Positions 8,323 to 16,492 of a stretch of 64,000 bases of DNA are shown here, piece after piece. Origin of the DNA: Alphaproteobacteria bacterium (GTDB lineage Bacteria; Myxococcota_A; UBA796; UBA2385). The stretch is taken from positions 620,001 to 684,000 of the forward strand of contig JACKEY010000005.1 of assembly GCA_020632755.1 (NCBI GenBank), written 5' to 3'. The notes below the pieces were generated by a model that did no database searches, was not told where the DNA came from, and worked only from the letters and a program-made list of their open reading frames with translations. How positions within the stretch are numbered: the first letter of the stretch is position 1; the number at the start of each line of letters is the position of its first letter. The position numbers and the translations under genes were made by a program.

Positions 8323-9219
8323 TCAGTCCTCCTTCGCGGGAACGCGGCGCTCGGCGCGCTGCTGGTCGTCCCGTAGCCCGTTGCGCTCCCGCTCGACCTC
8401 CTCGATGGCGGCGGTCAGGAACTCGAAGGCGTCGTCGACGCTGTCGGAGCGGTGGAACATCAGCAGGTCGCGCTCGGAGATGGTGCCCCAGTCGACCATG
8501 GCCTGGATGTCGGTGACCTGGCGCCAGTACTCGGCGCCGAACAGCACGGTGGGCAGCGGCTTCTTGATCTTGCCGGTCTGCCGCAGGGTCAGCATCTCGA
8601 ACAGCTCGTCCATGGTGCCGAAGCCGCCGGGGAAGATGACGAGCGACTTGGCCAGGTAGGCGAACCAGTACTTCCGCATGAAGAAGTAGTGGAACTCGAA
8701 GCCGAGCTCGGGCGTGACGTAGGGGTTGAGCTTCTCTTCGAAGGGCAGCGAGATGCCGAGCCCCACGGACTTGCCGCCGGGCACGTCCGCCGCGCCGCGG
8801 TTCGCGGCTTCCATGATGCCGGGGCCGCCGCCGGTGGCCACGTAGTAGCGGCTCTTCTTCTGGCTCATCGACCACTCGGTCAGGCGCCGGGACAGCTCGC
8901 GGGCGTCTTCGTAGAACCGGCTCATGCGCACGCGGCGCTGGGCCAGCTTGACCTGGTGGTCCAGGCGACGGTGTTCTTCGCCCTCGGCGGCGCCGCGCAG
9001 CTCGCGCTCGGCGTTGTGCAGCTCGGCGACGGCCTGCTCGCGGGGGATGGACCGCGCGGAGCCGTACATGACGATGGTGTCCTTGACCTTCTGGTCGCGG
9101 AAGCGCTGCCGGGGCTCCTCGTACTCGCAGAGGATGCGGATGGTGCGGGCCTGCGGACTGTTGAGGAAGTCCAGGTTCTTGTAGGCCTTCTGCACGGAGT
9201 AGGGGGAGTCGTCGCTCAC
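8323..9219 (-). CDS. LOG-family nucleoside 5'-monophosphate phosphoribohydrolase
   Basis: A 298-residue protein from a GTG at 9219 (GAGG a few bases upstream); earlier in-frame ATG codons would add a low-complexity leader. The LOG signature is complete: GGGPGIMEAAN (residues 130-140) and PGGFGTMDELFE (197-208), with the SARSIPR strand before them. LOG enzymes cleave N6-substituted or plain AMP into base and ribose 5-phosphate. The protein is about 100 residues longer at the N-terminus than short LOGs and carries an Arg/Glu-rich helical region (residues 55-120), like the larger bacterial type. It is first in an operon with ferredoxin and an adenosine-deaminase-like gene, so a purine salvage or modified-adenine pathway is plausible. 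Confidence 0.88.
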   Translation of the reverse strand: MSDDSPYSVQKAYKNLDFLNSPQARTIRILCEYEEPRQRFRDQKVKDTIVMYGSARSIPREQAVAELHNAERELRGAAEGEEHRRLDHQVKLAQRRVRMSRFYEDARELSRRLTEWSMSQKKSRYYVATGGGPGIMEAANRGAADVPGGKSVGLGISLPFEEKLNPYVTPELGFEFHYFFMRKYWFAYLAKSLVIFPGGFGTMDELFEMLTLRQTGKIKKPLPTVLFGAEYWRQVTDIQAMVDWGTISERDLLMFHRSDSVDDAFEFLTAAIEEVERERNGLRDDQQRAERRVPAKED

Positions 9220-9472
9220 GGGACCTCGGGGGCTGTGGGAGGGGCGGGACCGAAGGAGGAGCGCCAGGGAAGCGGCAGGTTCGGCCCGCGGGGAGTCCCG
9301 AACGCTATTGCAGCGCGCAGCCACAGGCGAGAGGCCGTGCGAGAAGCCCTTCGAGATCAACGGGTTGCGTGATCTCGCCGCCCCCGGTTCGGATCCTCGG
9401 GCCCTCGGAGTCGAACGGTGCGAGCTGGCTGACGGACAGCCGCTCCCCTTCCCCGCTCAGGAGGACGACGCC

Positions 9473-10087
9473 ATGACCCCCACGCTCTCTCCCCTCGCCC
9501 ACCGCTCCCTGCTGCTGGCCGGGGTGTTCGCCCTGACCACCGGCTGTGTGGTCTACGACGACACCTGCGACGACGGCAGCTTCTGGTCCGACGACTCGGG
9601 CTGGGGCGACGACGGCTACGGCGACGACGGCGGCGACGACGCCCGCACCGTCGAGTTCTGGATGGACCCCGACACCGTGCACCCCGGCGAGACCCTGATC
9701 GCCGGCCTGCAGGCCGACGCACCCCTCGACTGGTCGCAGGTGGTCGAGGTCGAGATCTTCGGCGACATCACCCTCTGCACCACCCAGGCCCGCCAGGACG
9801 AGCTGCTGCTGACCCTGGCCGTGGACGCCGACGCCCGCCTGGGCGGCGTCGACCTGCTGCTGCACATGCAGGACGGCGACGTCTTCTTCATCGAAGACGC
9901 CATGTCCGTCGTCGCTGGCGACGGTGGTGGTGACGCCAGTACCGACGGCGGCAGCGGCTCGGACGGCAGCGGCAGCGGCTCCGACGGGAGCGGCAGCGGC
10001 AGCGGCTCGGACGGCAGCGGCAGCGGCAGCGGCGGCTCCTCCGACGGCAGCGGCGCCGGCTCCACCAGCGGGGCCTGCGGCGGATGA
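9473..10087 (+). CDS. Secreted lipoprotein with Ser/Gly/Asp-rich tail
   Basis: A 204-residue protein of unknown function. ATG 9473 follows an AGGAGG site (9460-9465). The N-terminus is a lipoprotein signal (LLLAGVFALTTGC), giving an acylated Cys. An acidic, Gly/Tyr-rich stretch follows (DDSGWGDDGYGDDGG), then about 90 residues with beta-strand character (VEFWMDPDTVHPGETLIAGLQ, VEVEIFGDITLC). The last 55 residues are a GS/DGSGS low-complexity run, encoded by GGCAGC/GACGGC repeats, ending ACGG. Flexible Ser/Gly/Asp tails of this sort are common in surface proteins. The sigma-factor gene starts 221 bp downstream on the same strand; whether they are co-transcribed is not clear. Confidence 0.8.
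   Translation: MTPTLSPLAHRSLLLAGVFALTTGCVVYDDTCDDGSFWSDDSGWGDDGYGDDGGDDARTVEFWMDPDTVHPGETLIAGLQADAPLDWSQVVEVEIFGDITLCTTQARQDELLLTLAVDADARLGGVDLLLHMQDGDVFFIEDAMSVVAGDGGGDASTDGGSGSDGSGSGSDGSGSGSGSDGSGSGSGGSSDGSGAGSTSGACGG
9951..10059 (+). repeat. Coding low-complexity GGCAGC/GACGGC repeat
   Basis: Irregular tandem arrangement of Ser, Gly and Asp codons (GGCAGC, GACGGC, GGCTCG/GGCTCC) forming the tail of the lipoprotein at 9473. Units are 6-18 bp and imperfect. It is coding repeat, not a CRISPR, and a likely site of length variation between strains. Confidence 0.7.
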
Positions 10088-10308
10088 CCCACCGCGCCGC
10101 CGTCCTCCACCACCCTGCCCTGCCCCGCATCGCCGGTCCAAACCCTGGAACGGCGGTGCGGGAGGAGGGCGGTGGCGCACCCGCTCCGGCGCAGCAGCCC
10201 AGCTCGGGACTGCGTCCGTCTCCGCCGCCGCGCGCCGCCTCCGCGATGCGCGACGGCGCACCCGGCGAGATACCGGGGCCGCGGTCCACCGCTGCTCCGG
10301 GAGGCTCC

Positions 10309-10851
10309 ATGGCACGTGGTGCCGACAGCCTCGACATCGCCGAGCTCTACCGCCGGTACGGCGACATGGTCTACGGGCGCTGCCTGTCCATGCTGCGCAA
10401 CGACGCCGACGCCGTCGACGCGACCCAGGAGACCTTCCTCAAGGCCCACCGCTACCGCGAGCGGTTCCGGGGCCAGAGCAAGCCCAGCACCTGGCTCTAC
10501 CGCATCGCCACGAACACCTGCCTCAACGTCATCCGGTCCCGCAAGCGGCACCCGGAAGACCCGGTCGAAGACGTCGGCGAGGTCGTGCAGCTCCAGGGCC
10601 GGACCGGCCCGCGCGACGGGCTGCTCGACGACGTCGCGGCCCGCGACCTGGTCGACCAGCTGCTGCAGGGCTGGGACGAGAAGACCTGCCAGTGCGTCGT
10701 CTACCACTACGTCGACGGCATGACCCAGGACGAGGTCGGCGAGCTGCTGGGCGTCACCGGCGCCGCCGTGCGCAAGCGCCTCACCAAGTTCAAGCGGCAG
10801 AGCCGCGAGCGCTTTCCCGACTGGCCCGGCTGGTCCCAGGAGGGCGAGTGA
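10309..10851 (+). CDS. ECF sigma-70 family RNA polymerase sigma factor
   Basis: A 180-residue extracytoplasmic-function sigma factor. I chose ATG 10309, preceded by GGGAGG, because it starts directly before region 2; the in-frame sequence upstream is Pro/Ala-rich. Region 2 is YRRYGDMVYGRCLSMLRNDADAVDATQETFLKAHR with the DATQETFLKAH core that binds polymerase and the -10 element. Region 4 has the helix-turn-helix GMTQDEVGELLGVTGAAVRKRLTKFKR, which reads the -35. The following gene starts inside its stop codon and encodes a zinc anti-sigma factor, so the pair should form a membrane-signalled switch. The third gene of the operon encodes a secreted caspase-like protein. Confidence 0.93.
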   Translation: MARGADSLDIAELYRRYGDMVYGRCLSMLRNDADAVDATQETFLKAHRYRERFRGQSKPSTWLYRIATNTCLNVIRSRKRHPEDPVEDVGEVVQLQGRTGPRDGLLDDVAARDLVDQLLQGWDEKTCQCVVYHYVDGMTQDEVGELLGVTGAAVRKRLTKFKRQSRERFPDWPGWSQEGE

Positions 10852-11720
10852 CCCCCGACACCCCGCCTCCTCCGCGCCCCCTGCTGTTCCTCTTCCCCGC
10901 CCCGGAGCGCACCGTGCCCCCCGCACATCCCGGTCCGCACCCCAGCACCCTGACCCTCCACCAGCTGCGCTACGAGGAGCTCGAGCCCGACGAGGAGCAG
11001 GCGGTCCGCGCCCACCTCGACGCCTGCGGGCTGTGTCGGGACCGGCTGCACGAGCAGCAGGACTTCCGCGCGGCCTTCCTGAAGCACGCGCCGCCCCTCG
11101 TCCTCCCCGACGACGACGCGGTCGACGCAGCGGTCGACGACGTGCTCGACGAAGCGCTCGACGACGTGCTCCCGCCCTCGGTGGCGCCTGCCGCGGCCAC
11201 CCTCCTGGACGCAGGGATCGACGAGCCCGCCAACCGCCCTCCCACGGGTGGCTCGTGGCTGCGCTGGGCCCCGATCCCGCTGCTGCTGGCCGCGATGGCG
11301 CTGGTCGCCGTGCGCTTCGTCCCGACCACGCCGACCGGCACCGTCGACCCCGACGGCGTCGAGATCACGCGGCTCAAGGGCGCCCAGGACGTCCAGGTGC
11401 TGGTCGAGGGCCAGGGCGTGCTCGACGTCGGCGAGGCCCTGCGCCCCGGTGACCGCATCCAGATCCGCGTCCCGGCCGGCGCCGGGGCGGAGGCCTGGGT
11501 CGGCGACGGCGAGGAGCTCATCGGCCGGTTCGACCTGTCCGCCGACAGCCCGACCCTGTCGCCCTTCGCCCTGTCCGTCGACGGCGCGGGCGGCGACGAG
11601 GAGCTCGTGCTCATCATCCCCGACGCCCCCCTCAGCCGAGGACGGGCCGTCGATGCCATGCAGGGCGATCGAATGCCCGGCGTGACGGTGCGTCGCTTCC
11701 TGCTGCCGGTGGAGCGCTGA
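10848..11720 (+). CDS. Zinc-binding transmembrane anti-sigma factor
   Basis: A 290-residue protein whose GTG start overlaps the sigma-factor stop (GTGA), with AGGAGGG immediately before it. The N-terminal domain has the ZAS motif HLDACGLC (His56, Cys60, Cys63), which grips ECF sigma factors. A Asp/Ala-rich linker leads to one transmembrane segment (about residues 138-158, PIPLLLAAMALVAVRFV). About 130 residues then face the periplasm and fold as beta-rich sequence (ITRLKGAQDVQVLVEGQGVLD, ALRPGDRIQIRVPAG). This is the standard single-pass anti-sigma design: the outer domain senses and the inner domain releases the sigma factor. The signal is unknown, but the next gene, a secreted caspase-like protein, is an obvious candidate partner. 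Confidence 0.88.
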   Translation: MTPDTPPPPRPLLFLFPAPERTVPPAHPGPHPSTLTLHQLRYEELEPDEEQAVRAHLDACGLCRDRLHEQQDFRAAFLKHAPPLVLPDDDAVDAAVDDVLDEALDDVLPPSVAPAAATLLDAGIDEPANRPPTGGSWLRWAPIPLLLAAMALVAVRFVPTTPTGTVDPDGVEITRLKGAQDVQVLVEGQGVLDVGEALRPGDRIQIRVPAGAGAEAWVGDGEELIGRFDLSADSPTLSPFALSVDGAGGDEELVLIIPDAPLSRGRAVDAMQGDRMPGVTVRRFLLPVER

Positions 11721-11773
11721 CCCTCGCGATCCGCTCCTTCCTCCCTGGCCACTTCCCCGAAGAGCAACCGACC

Positions 11774-14188
11774 TTGCGGCCCCTCCTCCCCCTGCTGAGC
11801 ACGCTTGCGCTGGCTTCCCCCGCGGCCCGTGCCGAGGTCGTGCGCCACGCCTTGATCGTGGGCAGCAACGCGGCGCCGGTCGAGCCGGACCCTGCTCTCG
11901 GCCGGCTGGAGCCCCTGCGCTACGCCGAAGACGACGCCACCCGCGTGGCCGAGCTGCTGGTCGAGCTCGGCGGCTTCGACTCCGCCGACGTCACCATCCT
12001 GCGCAGCCCGTCGGCCGCCCAGCTCGACGCCGCCCTGGCGGCCCACCGCGAGCTCGCCGCCACCTGGGACGAGGACCTGTTCCTGTTCTACTACTCCGGC
12101 CACGCCGATCAGCTCGGCCTGCGCCTGGGGGAGGAGTCCGTCGGCTTCGATCACCTGCGCGAGGAGATCCGCTCCGTGCCCGCCGAGGTGCGACTGGGCG
12201 TGCTGGACTCGTGCCGTTCCGGAGAGATCACGCGGCTCAAGGGCCTGGCGCTGGCGACGCCGTTCCTGGACGAGCAGGCCCTGTCGGCCGAGGGCGAGGC
12301 CTGGCTGACCGCGACCAGCGCCGACGAAGCCGCCCAGGAGAGCGACACGCTGCGGGGCAGCTTCTTCACGCACTACCTGCTGTCCGGGCTGCGCGGCGCG
12401 GCCGACGCCGACGACGGCGTGGTCAGCCTGGACGAGGCCTACACCTACGCCTTCGAGCGCACCGTGGCGCGCACCGGACGGACGTCGGGCGGCGCCCAGC
12501 ACCCCGAGTACGACTACCGGATCCAGGGCAAGGGCGACCTGCCCCTGACCGACGTGCGGCGGGCGAGCGCGCGGCTGCGCCTGCCCCCCGACATGGCCGG
12601 GGTCGTCACGATCCTGCGCGAGCCGGAGCAGCTGCCGGTGGCCGAGGTCGCCAAGTCCGAGGGGGCGGAGACCGTGGTCGCGTTGCCGCCCGGCACCTAC
12701 ACCCTGCGCCTGAGCTCGGCGGGGACCCTCAAGGAGGGCCGCCTGGGCCTGTCCGACGGCGCGGTGGTCACGGTGCCGGCGCTCGCCTTCGCGTCGGCCG
12801 ACCGCCGGGTCGCGCTCAAGGGGTCGGCGGCCGAGGCGCCCGGCGAGCCCACGGCCGGCGGCGCGGCGGAGCCCGCGGTCCCGGCAGCAGGCGCGGACGC
12901 GGATGGGTACACGGTCTACGGCACCTCGCCCGACTGGAAGCCCAAGGACGACGTGGCGCGGGCCGCCGCCGAGGCCGACGCGGCGCCCGGCGCCTGGAAG
13001 CAGCTCGGCGCCCACGCCAAGGAAGTGGGCCGCAACCTCACCTACGGCCTGGGTCGCAGCCTGGAGTCGGCGGGCCGCGGCATGCAGGGCGGCGGCCCCG
13101 CGACCGAAGACGGCGTCGAGCCGACCACCGACCCGCCGGCGCGCGGCTCGGCGGACGAAGCCGACACCGTGCACGCCCCGCCGCCCGACGGCTTCATGTG
13201 GGCGGACGCCTCACCGTCGGCCGACGACACAGACCCCGCGGCCGCGGCTCCCCTCGCCCTGCCAGCCGACGGCGGCGCCGCGAGCAGCGCCCCTCACAGC
13301 GCGGCGCCGGACGACGCCGTCTCCGAAGGCACAGCGATCCCCGAGGCCCCCGAGGTCGTCGCCCCCCCCGATCGCGGCGAACGCGCCCCGCGGGAGGGCG
13401 GGCTGGACCTGCGCCACAGCCCGGTCATCGGCGCGGGCGCCAGCCTGCTGCTGCCGGGCGCCGGACAGGCCTACAACGGCCAGTGGGTGAAGGGCGGCGC
13501 GATGCTCGGCACCTGGGCCCTGGCCACCGGCGGTTCCTTCGGCATCCAGGCGGCCACCAAGGACACGCTGGACGGCTGGAACGGCACCTTCCTGGGCATC
13601 ACCCCCGGCGCGATGTTCGCCCAGGCCGTCCGCGGCTGGGCCGCCGCCGACGCCTGGCAGTTCCACAAGCAGGAGCGGTACCGCCCCGTGACCGGCGTCG
13701 CGCTCGGCTACAGCACCGCCTGGCGCGGTGCGGACGAAGGCGACCCCACCGTCTACGGCGACGTCGCCATCGACGCGACCGGGCTGACCCTGGACTGGAC
13801 GATGTCGCCCGGGTTCAGCCTGGGCATCGACCGCACCGGCTACCTGGCCCGCCCCGACGGCACCGTCATCGTGGACACGGGCGCCCGCATGACCTTCGCG
13901 CTGTGGGAACGCGGCCGCATCCGGCCCGGCCTGTTCCTGTTCGGCGGCCTGGAGATCGACTCGGCGGCCGAGGCGTCCAAGGCGGTGCAGAGCCAGGCCG
14001 GCTTCGGCGGCAACCTGCGCTGGTACGTCACCCCGCGCTACTTCGTCGAGCTCGAGGGGCGCGGCACCTGGGCCGAAGAGGCGCTGCGGGCGTCCACGGC
14101 CGCCGGCTTCGGCGTGCACTTCGGCGCCCCCGGGCAGGGGCGCCGCGGTCGGGAAGACGACGAGGGCGACGACTTCGGCGACGACTAA
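11774..14188 (+). CDS. Secreted caspase-family protein with C-terminal barrel-like domain
   Basis: An 804-residue protein starting at a TTG (11774); no ATG or GTG before the signal peptide fits better. Residues 1-20 are a signal peptide ending in AARA. Residues about 25-260 form a caspase/metacaspase-like fold with the catalytic pair intact: YYSGHAD (His110) and VLDSCRSG (Cys147). Residues about 270-350 add a beta-sandwich (VTILREPEQLPV). A long Pro/Ala/Asp-rich linker spans about 350-550. The C-terminal part has the LLPGAGQAYNGQWVKGG motif of DUF5683-like membrane proteins, then alternating strands like an outer-membrane barrel, ending in an acidic DDEGDDFGDD. The arrangement behind sigma and anti-sigma genes suggests an envelope stress or death-signalling system; that is inference. 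Confidence 0.88.
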   Translation: MRPLLPLLSTLALASPAARAEVVRHALIVGSNAAPVEPDPALGRLEPLRYAEDDATRVAELLVELGGFDSADVTILRSPSAAQLDAALAAHRELAATWDEDLFLFYYSGHADQLGLRLGEESVGFDHLREEIRSVPAEVRLGVLDSCRSGEITRLKGLALATPFLDEQALSAEGEAWLTATSADEAAQESDTLRGSFFTHYLLSGLRGAADADDGVVSLDEAYTYAFERTVARTGRTSGGAQHPEYDYRIQGKGDLPLTDVRRASARLRLPPDMAGVVTILREPEQLPVAEVAKSEGAETVVALPPGTYTLRLSSAGTLKEGRLGLSDGAVVTVPALAFASADRRVALKGSAAEAPGEPTAGGAAEPAVPAAGADADGYTVYGTSPDWKPKDDVARAAAEADAAPGAWKQLGAHAKEVGRNLTYGLGRSLESAGRGMQGGGPATEDGVEPTTDPPARGSADEADTVHAPPPDGFMWADASPSADDTDPAAAAPLALPADGGAASSAPHSAAPDDAVSEGTAIPEAPEVVAPPDRGERAPREGGLDLRHSPVIGAGASLLLPGAGQAYNGQWVKGGAMLGTWALATGGSFGIQAATKDTLDGWNGTFLGITPGAMFAQAVRGWAAADAWQFHKQERYRPVTGVALGYSTAWRGADEGDPTVYGDVAIDATGLTLDWTMSPGFSLGIDRTGYLARPDGTVIVDTGARMTFALWERGRIRPGLFLFGGLEIDSAAEASKAVQSQAGFGGNLRWYVTPRYFVELEGRGTWAEEALRASTAAGFGVHFGAPGQGRRGREDDEGDDFGDD

Positions 14189-14197
14189 GCCGCGGAC

Positions 14198-15226
14198 TCA
14201 GTCGACGAGTGAGCGCGCGGCGACGGCAGCACCCCACAGCCCCACGTCGTCGTCCAGCACCAGCCGGCGGGGGATGGCGGCTGCGCGAGCGCTGAACCGT
14301 CCCCGCTCCCGAAAGGCCGCGTCGAAGTGGCCCCCCGGCAGCAGCCAGGAGCGCAGCTTGCCGGCCACGCCGCCCACCAGCCACAGCCCGCCCTCCGGCA
14401 GGTGCCGCAGGGCGAGGTTGCCGGCCTCGGCGCCGAGCGCCGTCAGCAGCAGCCGCAGCGCCAGCCCGCAGGCCGCGTCCTGTTCGGCGAGCTCCAGCAC
14501 CAGCGGCGCCGGGTCGTCCCCGCGCTCCAACCGCAGCGCCAGCTCGCGCCCGGCCCCGACCCGCTCGACGGCGTGCTCGAGCAGGGCGGGCAGGGCGCTT
14601 CCGCTCGCCACGTGCTCCCAGTCCACGTAGCCGTGGCGCGCCCGGAGCCACTCCCACAGCGCCGCCTGCTCCTCGTCCAGCGGCGCGAAGGCGCCGTGGC
14701 CGCCCTCCCCGGGAACGACGACCTCGCCGACCCGCACCGCCTCGCCCAGGCCGGTGCCGACGCCGAGCACGGCCATCGGACCGTCGGGTCGCCGCGGGCC
14801 TCCTCCCAGGTCCACGACCCGGTCCTCGTCCACCCGATCGACGCCCAGCGCCGCCGCAGCGAGGTCGTTGAGCAGGACGCAGGGCACACCGACGTCCCGG
14901 GCATCGATGTCGACCGCCGCGTTGGTGAGCCGGGCGCGCTCGCCATCGACCGGAGCGGCCACGGCGATGGCGGCCGCCGCGACGTCGTGCCCCTGCTCCC
15001 GCAGCCAGCGGCGCAGCCACGTCCCCGCGTCGCCGTCCAGTGCGTCGGTGGCGACCCGCGCGCGCGCCTCGACGCCCCCCGCTCCGACCACCGCCACGCG
15101 CAGCGAGGTGCCGCCGAGGTCGGCGACCAGCACAGCAGGATCGGGGGTGCGACGGGGCGACAGCGGAGTCTCCGGGGCGGGGCGCGGAGCCGGGCCAGGA
15201 CATGCCCGACCCGATGGCGCGCCCAT
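14198..15226 (-). CDS. glk: Glucokinase
   Basis: A 342-residue protein of the Glk family that phosphorylates glucose with ATP at the entry to glycolysis. Features: ATP/sugar-binding VLVADLGGTSLRVAVV near the N-terminus, ITVAAPVD-like AIAVAAPVDGERARLTNAAV, LLNDLAAAALG (the conserved ND pair contacting glucose), GVGTGLGEA, and the acidic-box equivalent GEGGHGAFAP. The C-terminal LWLVGGVAGKLRSWLL resembles the family's GGI-P strand. ATG 15226 gives an unusual Pro/Arg-rich leader of about 30 residues; an internal GTG nearer VLVADLG is possible. The gene is divergent from the PP2C-cNMP gene with only 36 bp between starts, and ends 9 bp from the convergent caspase gene. Confidence 0.9.
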   Translation of the reverse strand: MGAPSGRACPGPAPRPAPETPLSPRRTPDPAVLVADLGGTSLRVAVVGAGGVEARARVATDALDGDAGTWLRRWLREQGHDVAAAAIAVAAPVDGERARLTNAAVDIDARDVGVPCVLLNDLAAAALGVDRVDEDRVVDLGGGPRRPDGPMAVLGVGTGLGEAVRVGEVVVPGEGGHGAFAPLDEEQAALWEWLRARHGYVDWEHVASGSALPALLEHAVERVGAGRELALRLERGDDPAPLVLELAEQDAACGLALRLLLTALGAEAGNLALRHLPEGGLWLVGGVAGKLRSWLLPGGHFDAAFRERGRFSARAAAIPRRLVLDDDVGLWGAAVAARSLVD

Positions 15227-15252
15227 GGTAGCGTCGCGCCGCTCCCAGGGTT

Positions 15253-15257
15253 GGAGG
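15253..15257 (+). promoter_or_regulatory. Ribosome-binding site deciding the PP2C start
   Basis: GGAGG lies 5 bases before the GTG at 15263, which selects that codon over an in-frame GTG at 15257 that overlaps the GGAGG itself. Confidence 0.6.
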
Positions 15258-15262
15258 TGAGC

Positions 15263-16477
15263 GTGCGCTTCGAGGTCGCAGGCGCGTCGGAGACCGGCGT
15301 CCGGGACAACAACGAGGACGCCTGGCGGGTGCTTCCCGAGCACGGCGTGTTCGCGCTGGCCGACGGCATGGGTGGGCTGGAGCACGGCGAGGTCATGAGC
15401 GCTGCCGCCACCGAGTCGGTGGTCGTCGCAGCCCCGGACCTGGCCCGGCTCGCCCGACAGGTCGGCGGCGACTCGGGCAACGAAGCGCGCCGCGCGCTGT
15501 TCAACCGCATGGTGACGATGTTCACCGACACCAGCCAGCGCCTGTTCGAGCACGCGGAACAGGCCGGCGCACGCATGGGCACGACCCTCACCACCGTCGT
15601 GCTGACCGCCGACCGCATGGTGATCGGCCACGTGGGCGACTGCCGCGTGATCCGGGTCCGCAAGGGCACGGTCACCGCGCTGACCACCGACCACTCGGTC
15701 GCCGCCGCCCAGCTGCGGCGGGGGCGCATCACCCTCGAGGAGTACAAGCGGAGCCCCAAGCGCGCGATGCTGTACCAGTCGCTGGGCCCGATGCCGGAAG
15801 CCGAAGCCGACATCGTCGAGGCCGAGCTGGCCGAGGGCGACGTCTACGTCATCGCCTGTGACGGCGTGTGGGGCGTGCTCGAGGACGAGGACCTGGTCGA
15901 GCTGGCCGGCGAGGGCCACGTCGAAGACGCCGCCCAGGCCATCTGCCGGCGCGCCATGGACCGCGGCAGCGACGACAACTGCACCTGCATCGTGGTCCGC
16001 ATCCACGACATGGGCCCCGGCCAGCCGGCCGGGCTCATCCGGTCGCTGCAGGTCTCGCCGCTGTTCCGCGGCTACGCCGAGCAGGACCTGCGGCTGCTCG
16101 CGCCCTTCCTGTCGACCCGCGATCTGCTCGAAGGCGACGTGATCGTGCGCGAAGGCGAGTACGGCACCGAGATGTACGTCATCGTCAGCGGCGCGGTCGA
16201 GGTCACCCGGCGAGGCATCCCGCTCGCCCAGCTCGGCCCCGGGGCCCACTTCGGGCAGCTGTCCCTGGTGAGCGAGGCGTCGCGCACCGCGTCCGCGGTT
16301 GCGAGCTTCCCCACGCGCCTGCTCGTGCTGCACAAGGACGGCGTGCAGTCGATGTGCCAGCGACGGCCCGAGCTCGCGACCCGGTTCCTGCTGACCCTGC
16401 TGGGCGACACGGCCGAGCGGCTGGTGGCGTTCACCAACCGCATCGGCCGGGCCGAAGCTGCGATGTGGCAGGACTGA
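15263..16477 (+). CDS. PP2C-type protein phosphatase fused to a cyclic-nucleotide-binding domain
   Basis: A 404-residue soluble protein. Residues 1-250 are a PP2C/PPM Ser/Thr phosphatase with all metal-binding motifs: DNNEDAW (Asp19 region), ADGMGG (Asp34, Gly35), MGTTLT, GHVGDCR, ACDGVWG (Asp200) and SDDNCT (Asp237/238). Residues about 268-385 are a cNMP-binding (CAP/Crp-type) beta-roll: LVREGEYGTEMYVIVSGAVEV and GAHFGQLSLVSEASRTASAVA. In the phosphate-binding cassette the usual FGE is FGQ (Gln332), so a residue that contacts the ribose hydroxyl is changed; the Arg-Thr-Ala is kept. A cNMP-gated phosphatase is implied, although ligand binding needs testing. A class III cyclase is encoded at 30848 in the same window. 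Confidence 0.92.
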   Translation: MRFEVAGASETGVRDNNEDAWRVLPEHGVFALADGMGGLEHGEVMSAAATESVVVAAPDLARLARQVGGDSGNEARRALFNRMVTMFTDTSQRLFEHAEQAGARMGTTLTTVVLTADRMVIGHVGDCRVIRVRKGTVTALTTDHSVAAAQLRRGRITLEEYKRSPKRAMLYQSLGPMPEAEADIVEAELAEGDVYVIACDGVWGVLEDEDLVELAGEGHVEDAAQAICRRAMDRGSDDNCTCIVVRIHDMGPGQPAGLIRSLQVSPLFRGYAEQDLRLLAPFLSTRDLLEGDVIVREGEYGTEMYVIVSGAVEVTRRGIPLAQLGPGAHFGQLSLVSEASRTASAVASFPTRLLVLHKDGVQSMCQRRPELATRFLLTLLGDTAERLVAFTNRIGRAEAAMWQD

Positions 16478-16492
16478 AGCGCCCCGCGGCCC

